A DNA stretch of 64,000 nt from Streptomyces sp. Je 1-369 (GCF_026810505.1 NZ_CP101750.1:3315254-3379253), one strand, 5' to 3'; counted from the stretch's first letter, positions 1-9,177 are shown. Made by a program: numbers and translations. The notes: generated from the sequence alone by a model not told the origin.

Positions 1-132
1 TGCTCGTCGTACACCACCACGGGCCAGCCCCCCGTCCGGACCCTGAGCGAACCCCCGATTTCGCCCGGAAGACGCCATGGTAACCAGAATTGGTTGCCGG
101 GGAATGGGCCCGTGGCACATCTCAGGGAATAT
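1..132. other. left-edge region, no gene supported
   Basis: I see no gene with a usable start here. On the minus strand one frame reads into the left edge with coding-like composition, ending in a segment like GGWPVVVYDE, but it has no ATG or GTG start in the window. A near-palindrome, GGTAACCA-N4-TGGTTGCC, lies at 79-98 with 8-nt arms and one mismatch. It could be an operator for a gene beyond the edge. Confidence 0.3.
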
Positions 133-720
133 TCAGCCGGGGGTAATCGTGCGCGCTCTGCGGAGTTTGAGGAACCTCGAACGCTTCAGCCGCGCCAGCC
201 ACTTCTGCCCCATCGAGATCCGTTCGGGATGAATCTCCGCCCGCAGCAGCACGAGAAGCCGGTGATCGGCTTTTCTTGATTTCTTCACGGCCTTCTTGAA
301 CTCGACCCAGTACGGGTCGTTGTCGCTGATCCGCGGATTGTTCTCCCGCTGGGTGTGCCACGTCCCCCAGGCCAGTTTCCATCGCCGCCGGGCCGCGAAG
401 GCGCGCTTGCAGGCGGCGAGGAGCGCGTCGCTGCCGTATATCTCCAGGCGGGCGAGGAGCGGGGACATGTCGTCGGCGGGGACCGTCGCGCCGGGCGGGC
501 GTTCGGGGAAGGCGCCGGTCCTGCGGACCGTCTCCCTGAGGTCCGCCATCCGCCGGACGGCGATCATGACTTCGTCGTAGACGGCCATACGCCGGTCCCA
601 CACGCGGTTCTCGTGCTCGCGTCTGGTCGTGGCCCGCTGGATGAGCCACGCGCTGGAGAACGTGGCCAGGGCGCCGAACGCCGTGCCGGTGAGTGCCGCT
701 ACGGCCGGAGTCAGTCCCAT
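133..720 (-). CDS. hypothetical protein with one N-terminal membrane segment
   Basis: A 195-residue protein of unknown function. Residues about 5-28 form one hydrophobic helix, followed at once by a basic stretch (QRATTRREHENR) that suggests a cytoplasmic C-terminus. The rest is charged, with many Arg and Lys and regularly spaced Trp, and looks helical. I recognise no catalytic motif. The ATG is preceded by a GGATGA-like ribosome site. This type of small membrane-anchored protein is common and lineage-specific in Streptomyces. I cannot assign a function; codon composition supports it being a real gene. Confidence 0.6.
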   Translation of the reverse strand: MGLTPAVAALTGTAFGALATFSSAWLIQRATTRREHENRVWDRRMAVYDEVMIAVRRMADLRETVRRTGAFPERPPGATVPADDMSPLLARLEIYGSDALLAACKRAFAARRRWKLAWGTWHTQRENNPRISDNDPYWVEFKKAVKKSRKADHRLLVLLRAEIHPERISMGQKWLARLKRSRFLKLRRARTITPG

Positions 721-770
721 GGCGTCATCCCCATGGCGTCATGATGACGCGCGGACGCCCCCGGCGAACC

Positions 771-816
771 GGGAACGTCCGCGCCCACGCGTCGGGAACG
801 TCCGCGCCCACGCGTC
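771..816. repeat. 23-bp perfect tandem duplication
   Basis: The 23-bp unit starting gggaacgtccgcgccc occurs twice in a row, at 771-793 and 794-816, without mismatch. It lies in the spacer just past the end of the FAH-family gene. It probably arose by slippage and may vary between strains. Confidence 0.9.
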
Positions 817-826
817 GCCCGGCGGG

Positions 827-1684
827 CTACGCGGCCTTCAACTCCTGCCGCTGCCGCCCCAGCCCCTCGATCTCCAGCTCCACCACATCACCGGCCCGCA
901 GATACGGCTTCGGCTCCGGCCTGCCCATCGCCACGCCCGCCGGCGTCCCCGTGTTGATCACGTCACCGGGGTAGAGGGTCATGAACTGGCTCACGTAGCG
1001 CACCACTTCCGCGACCGGGAAGATCTGGTCGGCGGTCGTGCCGTCCTGCTTCAGCTCGCCGTTGACCCAGAGCTTCAGGGACAGGGCCTGCGGGTCGGCG
1101 ATCTCGTCCGCGGTGACCAGCCAGGGGCCGAGCGGGTTGAACGTCTCGCAGTTCTTGCCCTTGTCCCAGGTGCCGCCCCGCTCGATCTGGAACTCCCGCT
1201 CGGACACGTCGTGCGCCACCGCGTACCCCGCGACGTGCGCGAGCGCCTCCTCGGCCGACTCCAGGTAGCGCGCCGTACGTCCGATGACCACGGCGAGCTC
1301 GACCTCCCAGTCCGTCTTCACGGAGCGGCGCGGCACGAGGACCGTGTCGTCCGGACCCACCACCGTGTCCGCCGCCTTGAAGAAGATGACGGGCTCGGCG
1401 GGCGGCTCGGCGCCCGTCTCGCGGGCGTGGTCGTGGTAGTTGAGGCCGATGCAGACGACCTTGCCCACCCGCCCCACCGGCGGGCCTACGCGCAGCCCGC
1501 CCGCGTCGAGAACGGGCAGGTCACCGGCGTCCGCCGCGGCCCTGATCCGGTCGAGCGCGGCCGCGTCGGCAAGCACGGCGCCGTCGATGTCGGCGACCAC
1601 CCCCGACAGGTCCCTGAGGGTTCCCTCGGCGTCGAGGAGCGCGGGGCGCTCCGCGCCTGACGTACCGACTCGCAGCAGCTTCAT
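827..1684 (-). CDS. fumarylacetoacetate hydrolase (FAH) family protein
   Basis: A 285-residue member of the FAH superfamily, which hydrolyses C-C bonds of acyl-pyruvates or handles related 2-keto acids in aromatic catabolism. The family core is visible as GLNYHDHARETG near residue 77, then PVIFFK and a DWEVELAVVIG segment with the metal-binding acidic residues. GDVINTGTPAGVAMG follows near the C-terminus. I chose the ATG at 1684 over upstream starts because MKLLRV is the usual family beginning and a GGAG site lies about 8 bases before it. The substrate cannot be read from the sequence; oxaloacetate tautomerase or acylpyruvase activity are alternatives. It is transcribed leftward and separated from yidC by a probable promoter region. 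Confidence 0.9.
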   Translation of the reverse strand: MKLLRVGTSGAERPALLDAEGTLRDLSGVVADIDGAVLADAAALDRIRAAADAGDLPVLDAGGLRVGPPVGRVGKVVCIGLNYHDHARETGAEPPAEPVIFFKAADTVVGPDDTVLVPRRSVKTDWEVELAVVIGRTARYLESAEEALAHVAGYAVAHDVSEREFQIERGGTWDKGKNCETFNPLGPWLVTADEIADPQALSLKLWVNGELKQDGTTADQIFPVAEVVRYVSQFMTLYPGDVINTGTPAGVAMGRPEPKPYLRAGDVVELEIEGLGRQRQELKAA

Positions 1685-1797
1685 GGTCAGACTCCATTCC
1701 TTCGGTAGCCCGGCCGATGGGTTGCGGCCATCGGAGGTTTGGTCGATCGTCCAAGGTACGCGTGCGGTATGCAATACCCGGTTCACGTACTGGACCG

Positions 1798-2559
1798 TTA
1801 CCCAGCGGTAGCCAGCACCCCCGCTGTGCCCGGCATGTCCCGGTACAGCACGGCTCGTTCGACCGCGCTCCACGTCGTGCTGGTCACCACGTACAGCGCG
1901 GCCGCCAGCGGCACGACAGCGACCGTGAACAGAGTCATGAACGACATCAGCGGCATCACCTTCGTGATCGCACCCATGCCGGGCACCTGCTGGTCACCAC
2001 CCTGGGGCAGCGGGTTGGTGGCCATCTGCGACTTCGTACGCCGGTAGTTGAACGTGGCGACGGCCGCGACGAGCAGGAACAGTCCGACGTAGACCAGCCC
2101 CTGCGCCCCGAACACTCCACCGTCCGCGAGCGCGTCCGTCCACCGGCCGCCGAGCGGTGCGGCGAACAGCGTGTGATCGAGGAGCGTGTTGGCGTCGCCG
2201 CCGATGCTGGAGCTGGAGAAGAGGTGGTAGAGCAGGAAGAACGCCGGCAGCTGGAAGAGGCTGGGCAGGCACCCGGAGATCGGCGACACCTGCTCCTCGC
2301 GGTGCAGTTCGAGGACGGCCTTCTGGAGCTTCTCGGGGTTCTTGGCGTGCTTCTTGCGCAACTCCGCGATCTGCGGGTTGAGCTTGGCGCGCGCCTTCTG
2401 TCCGCGGGCCGAGGCGCGCGAGAGCGGATGGACGAGGAGTCGTACGCAGGCGGTGAACAGCACGATCGCGGCGGCGGTCGCCGAGGCGTGGAAGAGCGGG
2501 TCGAGCAGGTCGGCGAGGTGTCCGACCAGCTCGGCGAACAGGGACATGAAAGCGGACAT
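1798..2559 (-). CDS. YidC/Oxa1-family membrane protein insertase
   Basis: A 253-residue insertase that helps fold and insert inner-membrane proteins. Hydrophobic segments occur near residues 15-45, 95-115, 150-170 and 200-235, as expected for the five-helix Oxa1 core. The cytoplasmic hairpin between the first two contains the family's charged coiled segment (KARAKLNPQIAELRKKH) followed by ISGCLPSLFQLP. The ATG at 2559 has a GGAGG site; the longer upstream reading lacks one. The protein lacks the long C-terminal tail of the main YidC and is not beside rpmH, so it is likely a second paralogue. The DUF6412 gene lies upstream on the same strand. Confidence 0.9.
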   Translation of the reverse strand: MSAFMSLFAELVGHLADLLDPLFHASATAAAIVLFTACVRLLVHPLSRASARGQKARAKLNPQIAELRKKHAKNPEKLQKAVLELHREEQVSPISGCLPSLFQLPAFFLLYHLFSSSSIGGDANTLLDHTLFAAPLGGRWTDALADGGVFGAQGLVYVGLFLLVAAVATFNYRRTKSQMATNPLPQGGDQQVPGMGAITKVMPLMSFMTLFTVAVVPLAAALYVVTSTTWSAVERAVLYRDMPGTAGVLATAG

Positions 2560-2676
2560 GGAGGAGCCCTCCGGGGGTCTCGTCGTGCCGGAAGAGAGGG
2601 CGACGGTCAGCGAGGGCTGACATCGCGTCGGCATGACGGCCCGCGAGGGGACGCTCGAAGAGCGGGAAGTGTTCCC

Positions 2677-2997
2677 CTACGCGGCCGTCAGGACGGGACG
2701 GCCGGGTGCTCGGGGGCGCCTGCGGCCCCTGGCGTCGGGGTCGCGTTGCGGCAGGAAGGCGGTACGCATCTCGCGGTCGCGGATGGCCGTGCGCACTCTG
2801 GTGCGGGGCACGGCGGGTGCGCAGCGCGCGGCGATCACGGAGCAGACGGCGAGCGCGGAGCCCGCGGCGGCGGTCGCGGCGAGCGCGACGGCGGAGGCGA
2901 GGCTTCCGCTGTCGACGAGGACGACCTCGACGAGGAGGAACAGGAGGAGCAGGGCCGGGCGTGCGGCCGCCTTCCCGTTACGGATCACGTCGCGCAT
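2677..2997 (-). CDS. DUF6412-type small membrane protein
   Basis: A 106-residue protein with two hydrophobic helices (about residues 13-32 and 36-58) followed by an Arg/Pro-rich cytoplasmic-looking tail. The arrangement next to a YidC paralogue matches the DUF6412 family seen in Streptomyces; function unknown. It reads in the same direction as the insertase with about 117 bases between them, so the two may be co-transcribed. Family assignment rests on length, helix layout and context, not on a catalytic motif. Confidence 0.65.
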   Translation of the reverse strand: MRDVIRNGKAAARPALLLLFLLVEVVLVDSGSLASAVALAATAAAGSALAVCSVIAARCAPAVPRTRVRTAIRDREMRTAFLPQRDPDARGRRRPRAPGRPVLTAA

Positions 2998-3087
2998 GTC
3001 TGCCCCCTCTCCCGGTGCTCGTACGGGTACCAGTCCGACTACTGCCGTACTCCAGTGCTGCCGTACTCCAGTACTCCAATACTGCCG

Positions 3088-3618
3088 TTATACAGGATCG
3101 ACTTCGACAGGCTGAAGGAGCCTGCGGGGCCCCGCGAGGGCGCGGCTGACCGGATCGGCGGGTTCCGGGTCGAGCCCGGGCCCCGGCACCATCTCGACGT
3201 CCCTGACGGGGACGAGACCGCCACAGGCCGGACAGTCGCCCCCGGCGCCCAGCTCGGTGCCGCACGCCGCGTGCCGGAAGTAGCGCGGCGGCTTGGTGCC
3301 GGAGATGTGGTCGCGCCCCCACGCCCCGAGCGCGCGGAGCACCGGCCACAGGGCCTCGCCGCGCTCCGTCACCACGTACTCGTGCCGCCTCGGCGCCTCG
3401 TCGCACGGCCGTTTGTCGAGCACACCCGCGGCGACGAGCGTCTGCAGGCGGGCGGCGAGGACGGCGCGCGGGATGCCGAGGTGGACGAGGAAGTCGTTGT
3501 ACCGGCGCACTCCGTAGAGGGCGTCGCGGACGATGAGCAGCGTCCAGCGCTCGCCGACCACCTCCAGGGCGCGGGCCGTCGAGCACTCCTGCGCGGCGTA
3601 GTCCTTGCCGAGAGCCAT
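3088..3618 (-). CDS. HxlR-family winged-helix transcriptional regulator
   Basis: A 176-residue regulator. The winged-helix domain covers residues about 10-105 with the HxlR signature CSTARALEVVGERWTLLIVRD, whose Cys is redox-active in some relatives. RRYNDFLVHLGIPRAVLAARL and the wing RRHEYVVTERG follow. The tail holds a Cys-rich knuckle (HAACGTELGAGGDCPACGG) that may bind zinc. It is transcribed divergently from the MFS exporter. Two GTTCA-N5-TGAAC sites sit in the spacer, so it most likely represses itself and the exporter and is released by a small-molecule signal. Confidence 0.9.
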   Translation of the reverse strand: MALGKDYAAQECSTARALEVVGERWTLLIVRDALYGVRRYNDFLVHLGIPRAVLAARLQTLVAAGVLDKRPCDEAPRRHEYVVTERGEALWPVLRALGAWGRDHISGTKPPRYFRHAACGTELGAGGDCPACGGLVPVRDVEMVPGPGLDPEPADPVSRALAGPRRLLQPVEVDPV

Positions 3619-3649
3619 GACCCCACTCTAACCATTTCTCCCGTACGAG

Positions 3650-3709
3650 GTTCAGTGAATGAACTCCGAATGCTACGGTCGTCGCACTCACCGAGTTCAA
3701 TGACTGAAC
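3650..3709. promoter_or_regulatory. twin HxlR-type operators in divergent promoter
   Basis: Two copies of GTTCA-N5-TGAAC lie at 3650-3664 and 3695-3709, with centres 45 bp apart. The flanking bases extend the likeness: the second site is nearly the reverse complement of the first (18 of 20 positions). They sit between the divergent regulator and exporter starts, the expected place for shared repression. Confidence 0.7.
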
Positions 3710-3725
3710 CTCGAAGGGCTCCACC

Positions 3726-5213
3726 ATGTCCACCCGCCTCGCCCGCGCCTCCACCGACCCGACAACGACCGCTCCATCACCGACCGCCCCATCACCGGCC
3801 ACTCCGGCACCGGACGTCCCCGCACCGGACACCCCCGCACCCCCGTCCGGCACCCCGCAAGCCCGCGCCACCCTCGCCGTCACCAGCGCCGCCACGGCCG
3901 TGACCCTCATGACGTACACGGCGCCGATGATCACGCTCCCCGACACGGCCGCCGCCCTGCACACCCCGCTCTCCGCCCAGGCCTGGCTGCTCAACGGCAC
4001 ACCGCTCGGTCTCGCCGCGGTGCTCCTGGTCGCGGGGAGCCTCGCCGACGACTACGGCCGACGGCGGATCTTCCTCTCCGGCACCGTCGCGCTCGGCATC
4101 ACCACCGCGCTCTCCGCGCTCGCCGGGTCGACCTGGCTGTTCACACTGGCCCGCCTGGCCCAGGGCGCGGCGAGCGCGGCCATCCTCGCGAGCAGCCTCG
4201 GCCTGCTCGTGCACGCGTTCCCCGCGGGCGCCGGGCGGATCAGGGCGACCGGCATCTGGGGCGCATTCGTGAGCGGTGGCATCGCGGCGGGCCCGCCGGT
4301 CGCGGGGGCCCTGACGGGAGCGGGCCCGGACGGCTGGCGCTGGGCGTACGCCGCCCTCGGCGCCGCCGCCCTCGCGGTCGCCGCCCTCGCCCCGCGCGCG
4401 CTCACCGAGTCCCGCGCCGCGCGCCGCGGCCGCCCGGACCTGGCGGGCGCGGCCACCCTCGGCCTGGCCCTGACGGCGCTGGTGGCCGCGCTCACCCTCG
4501 GGCGGGACGGCTGGCTGCGCGCGCCCGTGGCGGCGCTCCTGGTCGCGGCCGCCGTACTGCTCGCCGCGTTCGTGGCGGTGGAACACCGCGTCCGGACCCC
4601 GATGCTCGACCTCGCCCTGCTGCGCCGCCCGCTGTTCCTGGCCTCGACGACGGGCGCCCTGTTCACCGGGTTCTCCGTGATCGGCCTGTTCAGCTACCTG
4701 CCGACGCTGCTCCAGCACACGCTGGGCCTCTCCGTCATGGGCACGGCCTGGCTGCTCGTGATCTGGTCGGGCACGTCCTTCGTGGCGGCGCTGCAGGCCA
4801 GGCGGCTCGCGGGCCGGGTCTCGGCCCGCCACCAACTGGCCGTCGGCTTCGCCCTGCACGCCGTCGCCGCCGTGACGATGCTGGGCGCGGCCTCCTCGGG
4901 CTCCTGGACCCGGCTGCTGCCCGGCCTCCTCGTCTCCGGCGCGGGCAGCGGCCTCCTGAACGCGGCGCTGCCACTGCTCTCGGTCGAGTCCGTGCCGGCC
5001 GAACGCGCCGCGATGGGCTCGGGCGCCAACAACACGGCGCGCTACGTCGGTTCGGCGGCGGGCGTCGCCCTGATGATCGCGGTGTCGACCTCGACGGACG
5101 ACCTCGCGCACGGCGCGAACCTCGCGATGACGGTCTCCGCCTGCCTCGCCGTGCTCGCGGGAGTCACCGTGCTCCTGCTCCGGGACCGGAACCGCTCCCC
5201 CCGGCAGGCCTGA
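3726..5213 (+). CDS. MFS drug-exporter-type transporter (DHA2-like)
   Basis: A 495-residue major facilitator protein. After a Pro/Thr-rich N-terminal tail of about 45 residues there are roughly 14 hydrophobic segments, the number typical of the EmrB/QacA class. Motif A appears as GSLADDYGRRRIFLSG near residues 106-120. ARLAQGAASAAILASSLGLL and a motif-C-like AAGPPVAGALTG follow. It faces the HxlR regulator gene across the twin operators, so induced drug or metabolite efflux is the likely role. Its 3' end overlaps the convergent SSS symporter by 50 bases. The substrate is unknown. Confidence 0.88.
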   Translation: MSTRLARASTDPTTTAPSPTAPSPATPAPDVPAPDTPAPPSGTPQARATLAVTSAATAVTLMTYTAPMITLPDTAAALHTPLSAQAWLLNGTPLGLAAVLLVAGSLADDYGRRRIFLSGTVALGITTALSALAGSTWLFTLARLAQGAASAAILASSLGLLVHAFPAGAGRIRATGIWGAFVSGGIAAGPPVAGALTGAGPDGWRWAYAALGAAALAVAALAPRALTESRAARRGRPDLAGAATLGLALTALVAALTLGRDGWLRAPVAALLVAAAVLLAAFVAVEHRVRTPMLDLALLRRPLFLASTTGALFTGFSVIGLFSYLPTLLQHTLGLSVMGTAWLLVIWSGTSFVAALQARRLAGRVSARHQLAVGFALHAVAAVTMLGAASSGSWTRLLPGLLVSGAGSGLLNAALPLLSVESVPAERAAMGSGANNTARYVGSAAGVALMIAVSTSTDDLAHGANLAMTVSACLAVLAGVTVLLLRDRNRSPRQA

Positions 5214-6759
5214 CACCCCGGGCGGGCCCGGTCTCCGCCCCGTCGAACTCGTCGAACTCGTCGAACTCGTCGAACTCGTCGAGGGGATCGCGCGCGAGGA
5301 CCTCGTCGTCCGGCCGCCCGTCGGCGCGGTCGGCGGGACCCGCGTACGACACCACGAGCGCGACGGCGAGATTGGCGGCGAGCGCGACGATGCCCGCGTT
5401 CACGCCGAAGACGGGGTCGTGGTCGCTGAAGACGAGCGCGCACACGATCCCCACCCCCACGACGAGCCCGCTCAACGCGCCCGCCAGCGTCAGCTTCCGC
5501 CACACCAGGCCGAGCAGCAGGATCGGTACGAGCTGGGCCATCCCCTCGTACGAGATGAGCGAGAGCCGTACGAGGGTGTTGGGCGCCCCGTACGTCATCG
5601 CGAGCGCGAGGGCTCCCGCGACGACGACCACCGCCTGCGAGGCCACCTTCTGCCGCTGCGGGGTACGCCACCGGGGCAGCAGCGACAGCACGCTGCTGCC
5701 CCACATCGTCCCGATGACCAGCATGAACACGGCCATCGGCACGATCGAGGAGAGCGCGGCGGCGACTCCGATGACGCCGACGGCCCACGCGGGCAGCGAG
5801 TCGACGACGAGCTTGAAGAGCGCGAGATTGGACTCGGCACCGACGAGCCCCGGCACGACGAAGAGCGCGGCCATGCCGAGCAGCATCGGCACGAAGAGCA
5901 GCACGTTGTAGGCGGGCAGCCAGATGGCGTTGCGCCGCAGCCCATCAGCGCTGCGCGCGCCCAGATATCCGGCGACGGTGGTCGGAAAAATAACGACAGT
6001 GAGCGCGTTGAGCAGCGAGGTCGTCGCGAACCACGCCTCTCCGTAGGCGCTGCCTCCGCTCCCCGGCAACGTCAGCCAGTCGCTCTTCTCGTCGACGATC
6101 CGGTCGAGGAAAGCCCCGTACCCGTCGAAGTAGTGCTGGGGCACGTAGATGGCGAGGAAGGCGAGCGTCCCGACGACCATCACGTCCTTGAGGACGGACA
6201 CCCACGCACTCCCGCGCAGCCCGCTCACGACCACGAACCCGGTGGTGACCGCGAACCCGATGAAGTAGGCCCAGTTGAGACTGATGGCGCCGTACGAGAT
6301 CGTCGACACGACCACGCCCATGCCGGTGATCTGCAACTGGATGTAGGGCAGCAGGAACACGGTGACGAGCAGCGCGACACCCGCACCGAGCCAGGGCCGC
6401 CCGTACCGGTGGGCGACCATGTCGGAGATGCTGACGAGCCCGTGCCGCCGGGCGTAGGCCCAGAGCATGGGGCCGACGACGTACCCGACGGCGTATCCGC
6501 AGGACATGTACGCGACGACGTACAGCACGGGAGCGCCGTAGTTGTACCCCCACCCGGCGGCCCCCAGATAGCTGAAGCTGGTGTACCCCTCCCCCGCCAT
6601 CAGCACCCAGATGAAGACGGCCCCCAGGCTGCGCCCGCCCACGGACCACTCGGCGATCCCGCCCTGCTTGCCGCGCCCGCGGACGGCGGCGAGGCCGAGG
6701 GCGACGGTGCCGACCATGAAGACGGCGAAGACGGTGGTGGCGACGGCTCCACTACTCAT
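5164..6759 (-). CDS. sodium:solute symporter (SSS) family protein
   Basis: A 531-residue integral membrane protein with about 13 predicted helices. It fits the SSS fold: the first helix is followed by EWSVGGRSLGAVFIWVLMAGEGYTSF-type residues that in the family line the Na+ and substrate path. The internal segment ALSSIVPMAVFMLVIGTMWGSS corresponds to the conserved Na+-site helix. The small DUF3311 gene lies directly upstream and overlaps by ATGA, a pairing often seen for two-component SSS carriers. The C-terminal tail is unusual: an acidic DEF repeat and a Gly/Ser-rich end, partly encoded in the overlap with the convergent MFS gene. The substrate is unknown; acetate or other organic acids are possible. 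Confidence 0.88.
   Translation of the reverse strand: MSSGAVATTVFAVFMVGTVALGLAAVRGRGKQGGIAEWSVGGRSLGAVFIWVLMAGEGYTSFSYLGAAGWGYNYGAPVLYVVAYMSCGYAVGYVVGPMLWAYARRHGLVSISDMVAHRYGRPWLGAGVALLVTVFLLPYIQLQITGMGVVVSTISYGAISLNWAYFIGFAVTTGFVVVSGLRGSAWVSVLKDVMVVGTLAFLAIYVPQHYFDGYGAFLDRIVDEKSDWLTLPGSGGSAYGEAWFATTSLLNALTVVIFPTTVAGYLGARSADGLRRNAIWLPAYNVLLFVPMLLGMAALFVVPGLVGAESNLALFKLVVDSLPAWAVGVIGVAAALSSIVPMAVFMLVIGTMWGSSVLSLLPRWRTPQRQKVASQAVVVVAGALALAMTYGAPNTLVRLSLISYEGMAQLVPILLLGLVWRKLTLAGALSGLVVGVGIVCALVFSDHDPVFGVNAGIVALAANLAVALVVSYAGPADRADGRPDDEVLARDPLDEFDEFDEFDEFDGAETGPARGVRPAGGSGSGPGAGAR
5242..5277. repeat. 9-bp tandem repeat, four units, in symporter tail
   Basis: Four perfect copies of gtcgaactc encode the repeated DEF tripeptide in the cytoplasmic tail of the symporter. 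Because the unit is 9 bp, copy-number change would keep the reading frame. Confidence 0.9.
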
Positions 6760-6983
6760 GACGCCACACGCCCCTGCCGCTTCTTCTCCCGGCGGTCCCC
6801 TCTGTCCCCTCTATGGGCCATCCACACGCAGACCGGAGTGAGCACGGTCGCGCACAACAACCAGAAGAAGAGAAAAGGCAGCCCGAGGACGACGGGCCGC
6901 ACGCGGTTGGCGAACGGCAGTACGCCGAGGTACAGCACGAAGGGGCCGAGCAGCCAGAGGAGATGGGGACGTCGAGCGATCAC
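6756..6983 (-). CDS. DUF3311 small membrane protein
   Basis: A 75-residue protein with two hydrophobic helices (about residues 8-24 and 33-54) and a basic tail. It overlaps the start of the SSS symporter by four bases (ATGA), indicating translational coupling. DUF3311 proteins are regularly found beside sodium:solute symporters and are thought to be accessory subunits, although the biochemical role is not established. Confidence 0.8.
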   Translation of the reverse strand: MIARRPHLLWLLGPFVLYLGVLPFANRVRPVVLGLPFLFFWLLCATVLTPVCVWMAHRGDRGDRREKKRQGRVAS

Positions 6984-7029
6984 GGCCCGACCCTAGTCCC
7001 TGCCCCCGGGCTTCCCGGATCGCCCCGCA

Positions 7030-7836
7030 CTACCTGGGCCGCATGGCCCGAAGCTTCCCCCACACGACGAGCCGGTACTTCGAGGTGTACTCGGGGGTGC
7101 AGGTGGTGAGCGTGAGGTAGTACCCGGCCCGGCTGTACCCGTACCCCTTCCGCACGTCGCTGCGCGGCACGTCACGTATGACGCCCCCGTCGTGGGCGGA
7201 GGTCCGCGCCAACGCCTTGTCGACGACGTACGTGTACACGGCCTCCCTGGTCTCCACGCGCACCTCGTCCCCGTTCCGCAGCCGGTTGATGTGGCGGAAG
7301 GGCTCGCCGTGGGTGTTGCGGTGCCCGGCGAGGGCGAAGTTGCCGCCCTGGCCCGGCTGGGCGGTACGGGGATAGTGCCCGACGTACCCCTTGTCGAGCA
7401 CGCCCCCCTTACCGACCCCCTCGGCGACGGGAACGCGTACACCGATCCGCGGGATGCGGAGGACGGCGTAGGCCTGATCCCAGCGGGGCGGGGTGGGGCG
7501 GTCGGACCGCGGAAGGCCTCCGGCGCCGTCGGCATCACGCGGGCCCGAACGGCCCGCCTCCGGCGGACCCGCGCCCTCCACGGGGGAGACCCCCTCTCCC
7601 CCGCTCCCGGCCCCGGCCCCGGGCGCCCGCCCCCAATCCTCCTCAAGAGCCTCGACCTTGCGCTCGGCGGCGGCACGGGCTTGCCGATTGGTCCACCACA
7701 GCTGATGCACGACGAGAAGGAGCAACACGACCCCGAGGGTGACGGCGACCTCGGCGCTGTTCCACGCCAGCCGCGCGGCGACGGAGCGGCGACCCCGCGA
7801 TCGCCCCTGCTGAACGACAGGTACCCGTACGCGCAC
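7030..7836 (-). CDS. class E sortase
   Basis: A 268-residue transpeptidase that anchors surface proteins to peptidoglycan; class E recognises LAXTG-type signals. A single membrane helix lies near residues 30-48. After a Pro/Gly-rich linker the catalytic domain shows the His in [14 protein letters not shown], the Cys in [10 protein letters not shown] and the Arg in [10 protein letters not shown] chose the GTG at 7836 because GAGGAGG sits four bases upstream. Longer readings run into an Arg/Gly-rich stretch that looks non-coding and overlap the divergent SEC-C gene. No sortase substrate with a sorting signal is visible nearby. Confidence 0.85.
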   Translation of the reverse strand: MRVRVPVVQQGRSRGRRSVAARLAWNSAEVAVTLGVVLLLLVVHQLWWTNRQARAAAERKVEALEEDWGRAPGAGAGSGGEGVSPVEGAGPPEAGRSGPRDADGAGGLPRSDRPTPPRWDQAYAVLRIPRIGVRVPVAEGVGKGGVLDKGYVGHYPRTAQPGQGGNFALAGHRNTHGEPFRHINRLRNGDEVRVETREAVYTYVVDKALARTSAHDGGVIRDVPRSDVRKGYGYSRAGYYLTLTTCTPEYTSKYRLVVWGKLRAMRPR

Positions 7837-8032
7837 GACGCCTCCTCGATCCGACGACCGCCCCGGCCAGCGCCCCGACCACCGCCCCGACCCCTGCCGC
7901 TGCCGCTGCCGCTGCCGCGGGGAGGATAGGCGCCGCACCCGCAACAATCCATGGCCGCCGCCGCGGCCGGACCAGGGCGGGGACCGTACCGACCCTCCTA
8001 CGGAAGGCCCTCTCGGCAGTACCGTGTCCCGT

Positions 8033-9064
8033 ATGCGCCCCGAGAAGCCTGCTGCTGCCGCTGACGTCGACGTCGACCACATCGCCGAAGCCGCGCGCCT
8101 GGAACGCACGGCCGACCTGTACCCGGAGGACGCCGAACAGCTCCTCCTCCAGGCCGCGGCCCACCTGGAACTGGCCGGCGCGCGAGACCGCGCGACGACG
8201 CTCTACGACAGCCTCCTGTCACCGTCCGCCCCGCACCCGCCCTCCGCCCCGCTCCTGATCCGCGCCCTGAAGGCGTCCAACCTGTGGGAGTACGGGCACG
8301 AGGCGGAGGCGAGGGCGATCATCGACGGCGTCCGCGCGGCCGCGCCGCGGGACCCGGCGCCATGGGTGATCGTGGCGGAGTCGCTCGAATCCCACGACGA
8401 GCTGGAGCAGGCGCACGCGGCGTTCACGGAGGCGGCGACGCTGCTCATCCCGGCCACGCCGGACCCCCCGTACGCCACGCACCCGATCCTCTTCGGCCGC
8501 CACCGCGTACGCCGCCTCCTGGGTGCGGACCACGACGACTGGGACGCGCTGGCGGACCACGTCTCCTCGGCCCCGGTCCCGCTGGACGAACTGCACGACC
8601 CGAAGCGGGTGTGGTCGCTCGGCTCGGAGAACCCGGCGGAGCTGCGCGCGGAAATCGCCCGCATCCAGGCGGAGTTGGGCTCGTACAGGGAGGCGCTCTC
8701 CCGCCCCTTCCCGGTGGCGGTACTCCACTGGCCCGCGACGGAGCTGACGGAACTCCTCACGGCGTACCCGTCCCTGACCTCGGAGTACCCGTCCCACGAG
8801 GCGCACCTGTCGACCATAGAGTCCTCCCTCCGCGAACTCTCCGCCTCCGGCACGCCGAACCTGGGCATCGTCACGGGAACGGTCCCGTCCTACGAGGCCT
8901 TCGCGGCGTCGGAGGCGTCCTCCCCGGAGGACCCGTCACTCCTCCCCCAGTACGCGACGACGCTGGCGGCGCGGGGGCGGGCGGTGTCTTGGCCGCCGGA
9001 GGGGGATGGGGTGTGTTGGTGTGGGTCGGGGGTGGCTTATGAAGGGTGCCACGGTCTGCAGTAG
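8033..9064 (+). CDS. SEC-C motif, TPR-like helical protein
   Basis: A protein of about 343 residues whose last 25 residues form a SEC-C zinc knuckle ([14 protein letters not shown]), as found in SecA tails and many bacterial accessory proteins. The N-terminal half has repeated Ala/Leu-rich helical pairs ([37 protein letters not shown]) that resemble TPR units. I recognise no enzymatic motif, so a protein-protein interaction role is inferred. The start is uncertain: GTG 8024 and ATG 8033 are both possible, and neither has a good ribosome site. It marks the left edge of the defence island; base composition changes just after its stop. Confidence 0.75.
   Translation: MRPEKPAAAADVDVDHIAEAARLERTADLYPEDAEQLLLQAAAHLELAGARDRATTLYDSLLSPSAPHPPSAPLLIRALKASNLWEYGHEAEARAIIDGVRAAAPRDPAPWVIVAESLESHDELEQAHAAFTEAATLLIPATPDPPYATHPILFGRHRVRRLLGADHDDWDALADHVSSAPVPLDELHDPKRVWSLGSENPAELRAEIARIQAELGSYREALSRPFPVAVLHWPATELTELLTAYPSLTSEYPSHEAHLSTIESSLRELSASGTPNLGIVTGTVPSYEAFAASEASSPEDPSLLPQYATTLAARGRAVSWPPEGDGVCWCGSGVAYEGCHGLQ
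9001..9036 (+). other. G-rich tract at gene end and island border
   Basis: This coding-strand stretch carries four G-runs of three or more (ggggg, gggg, ggg, ggggg) within 36 bases, a loose G-quadruplex pattern with one long loop. It encodes the region just before the SEC-C knuckle and lies about 30 bases from where the island begins. Confidence 0.4.
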
Positions 9065-9177
9065 AAATCCCCATCACAGACGGAGACGATCAATAGTCAC
9101 CCTCGCTACGCAAACGGTTCGACGGAACCACGCAGCGCCCAACATAGCTTTCATTGTTGAGCAGAGAATCAGTCATG

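Noticed and set aside
1..132. Partial minus-strand gene running off the left edge
   Set aside because: The frame has coding-like residues but no start codon of any kind upstream within the window, so it is left as an unresolved region.
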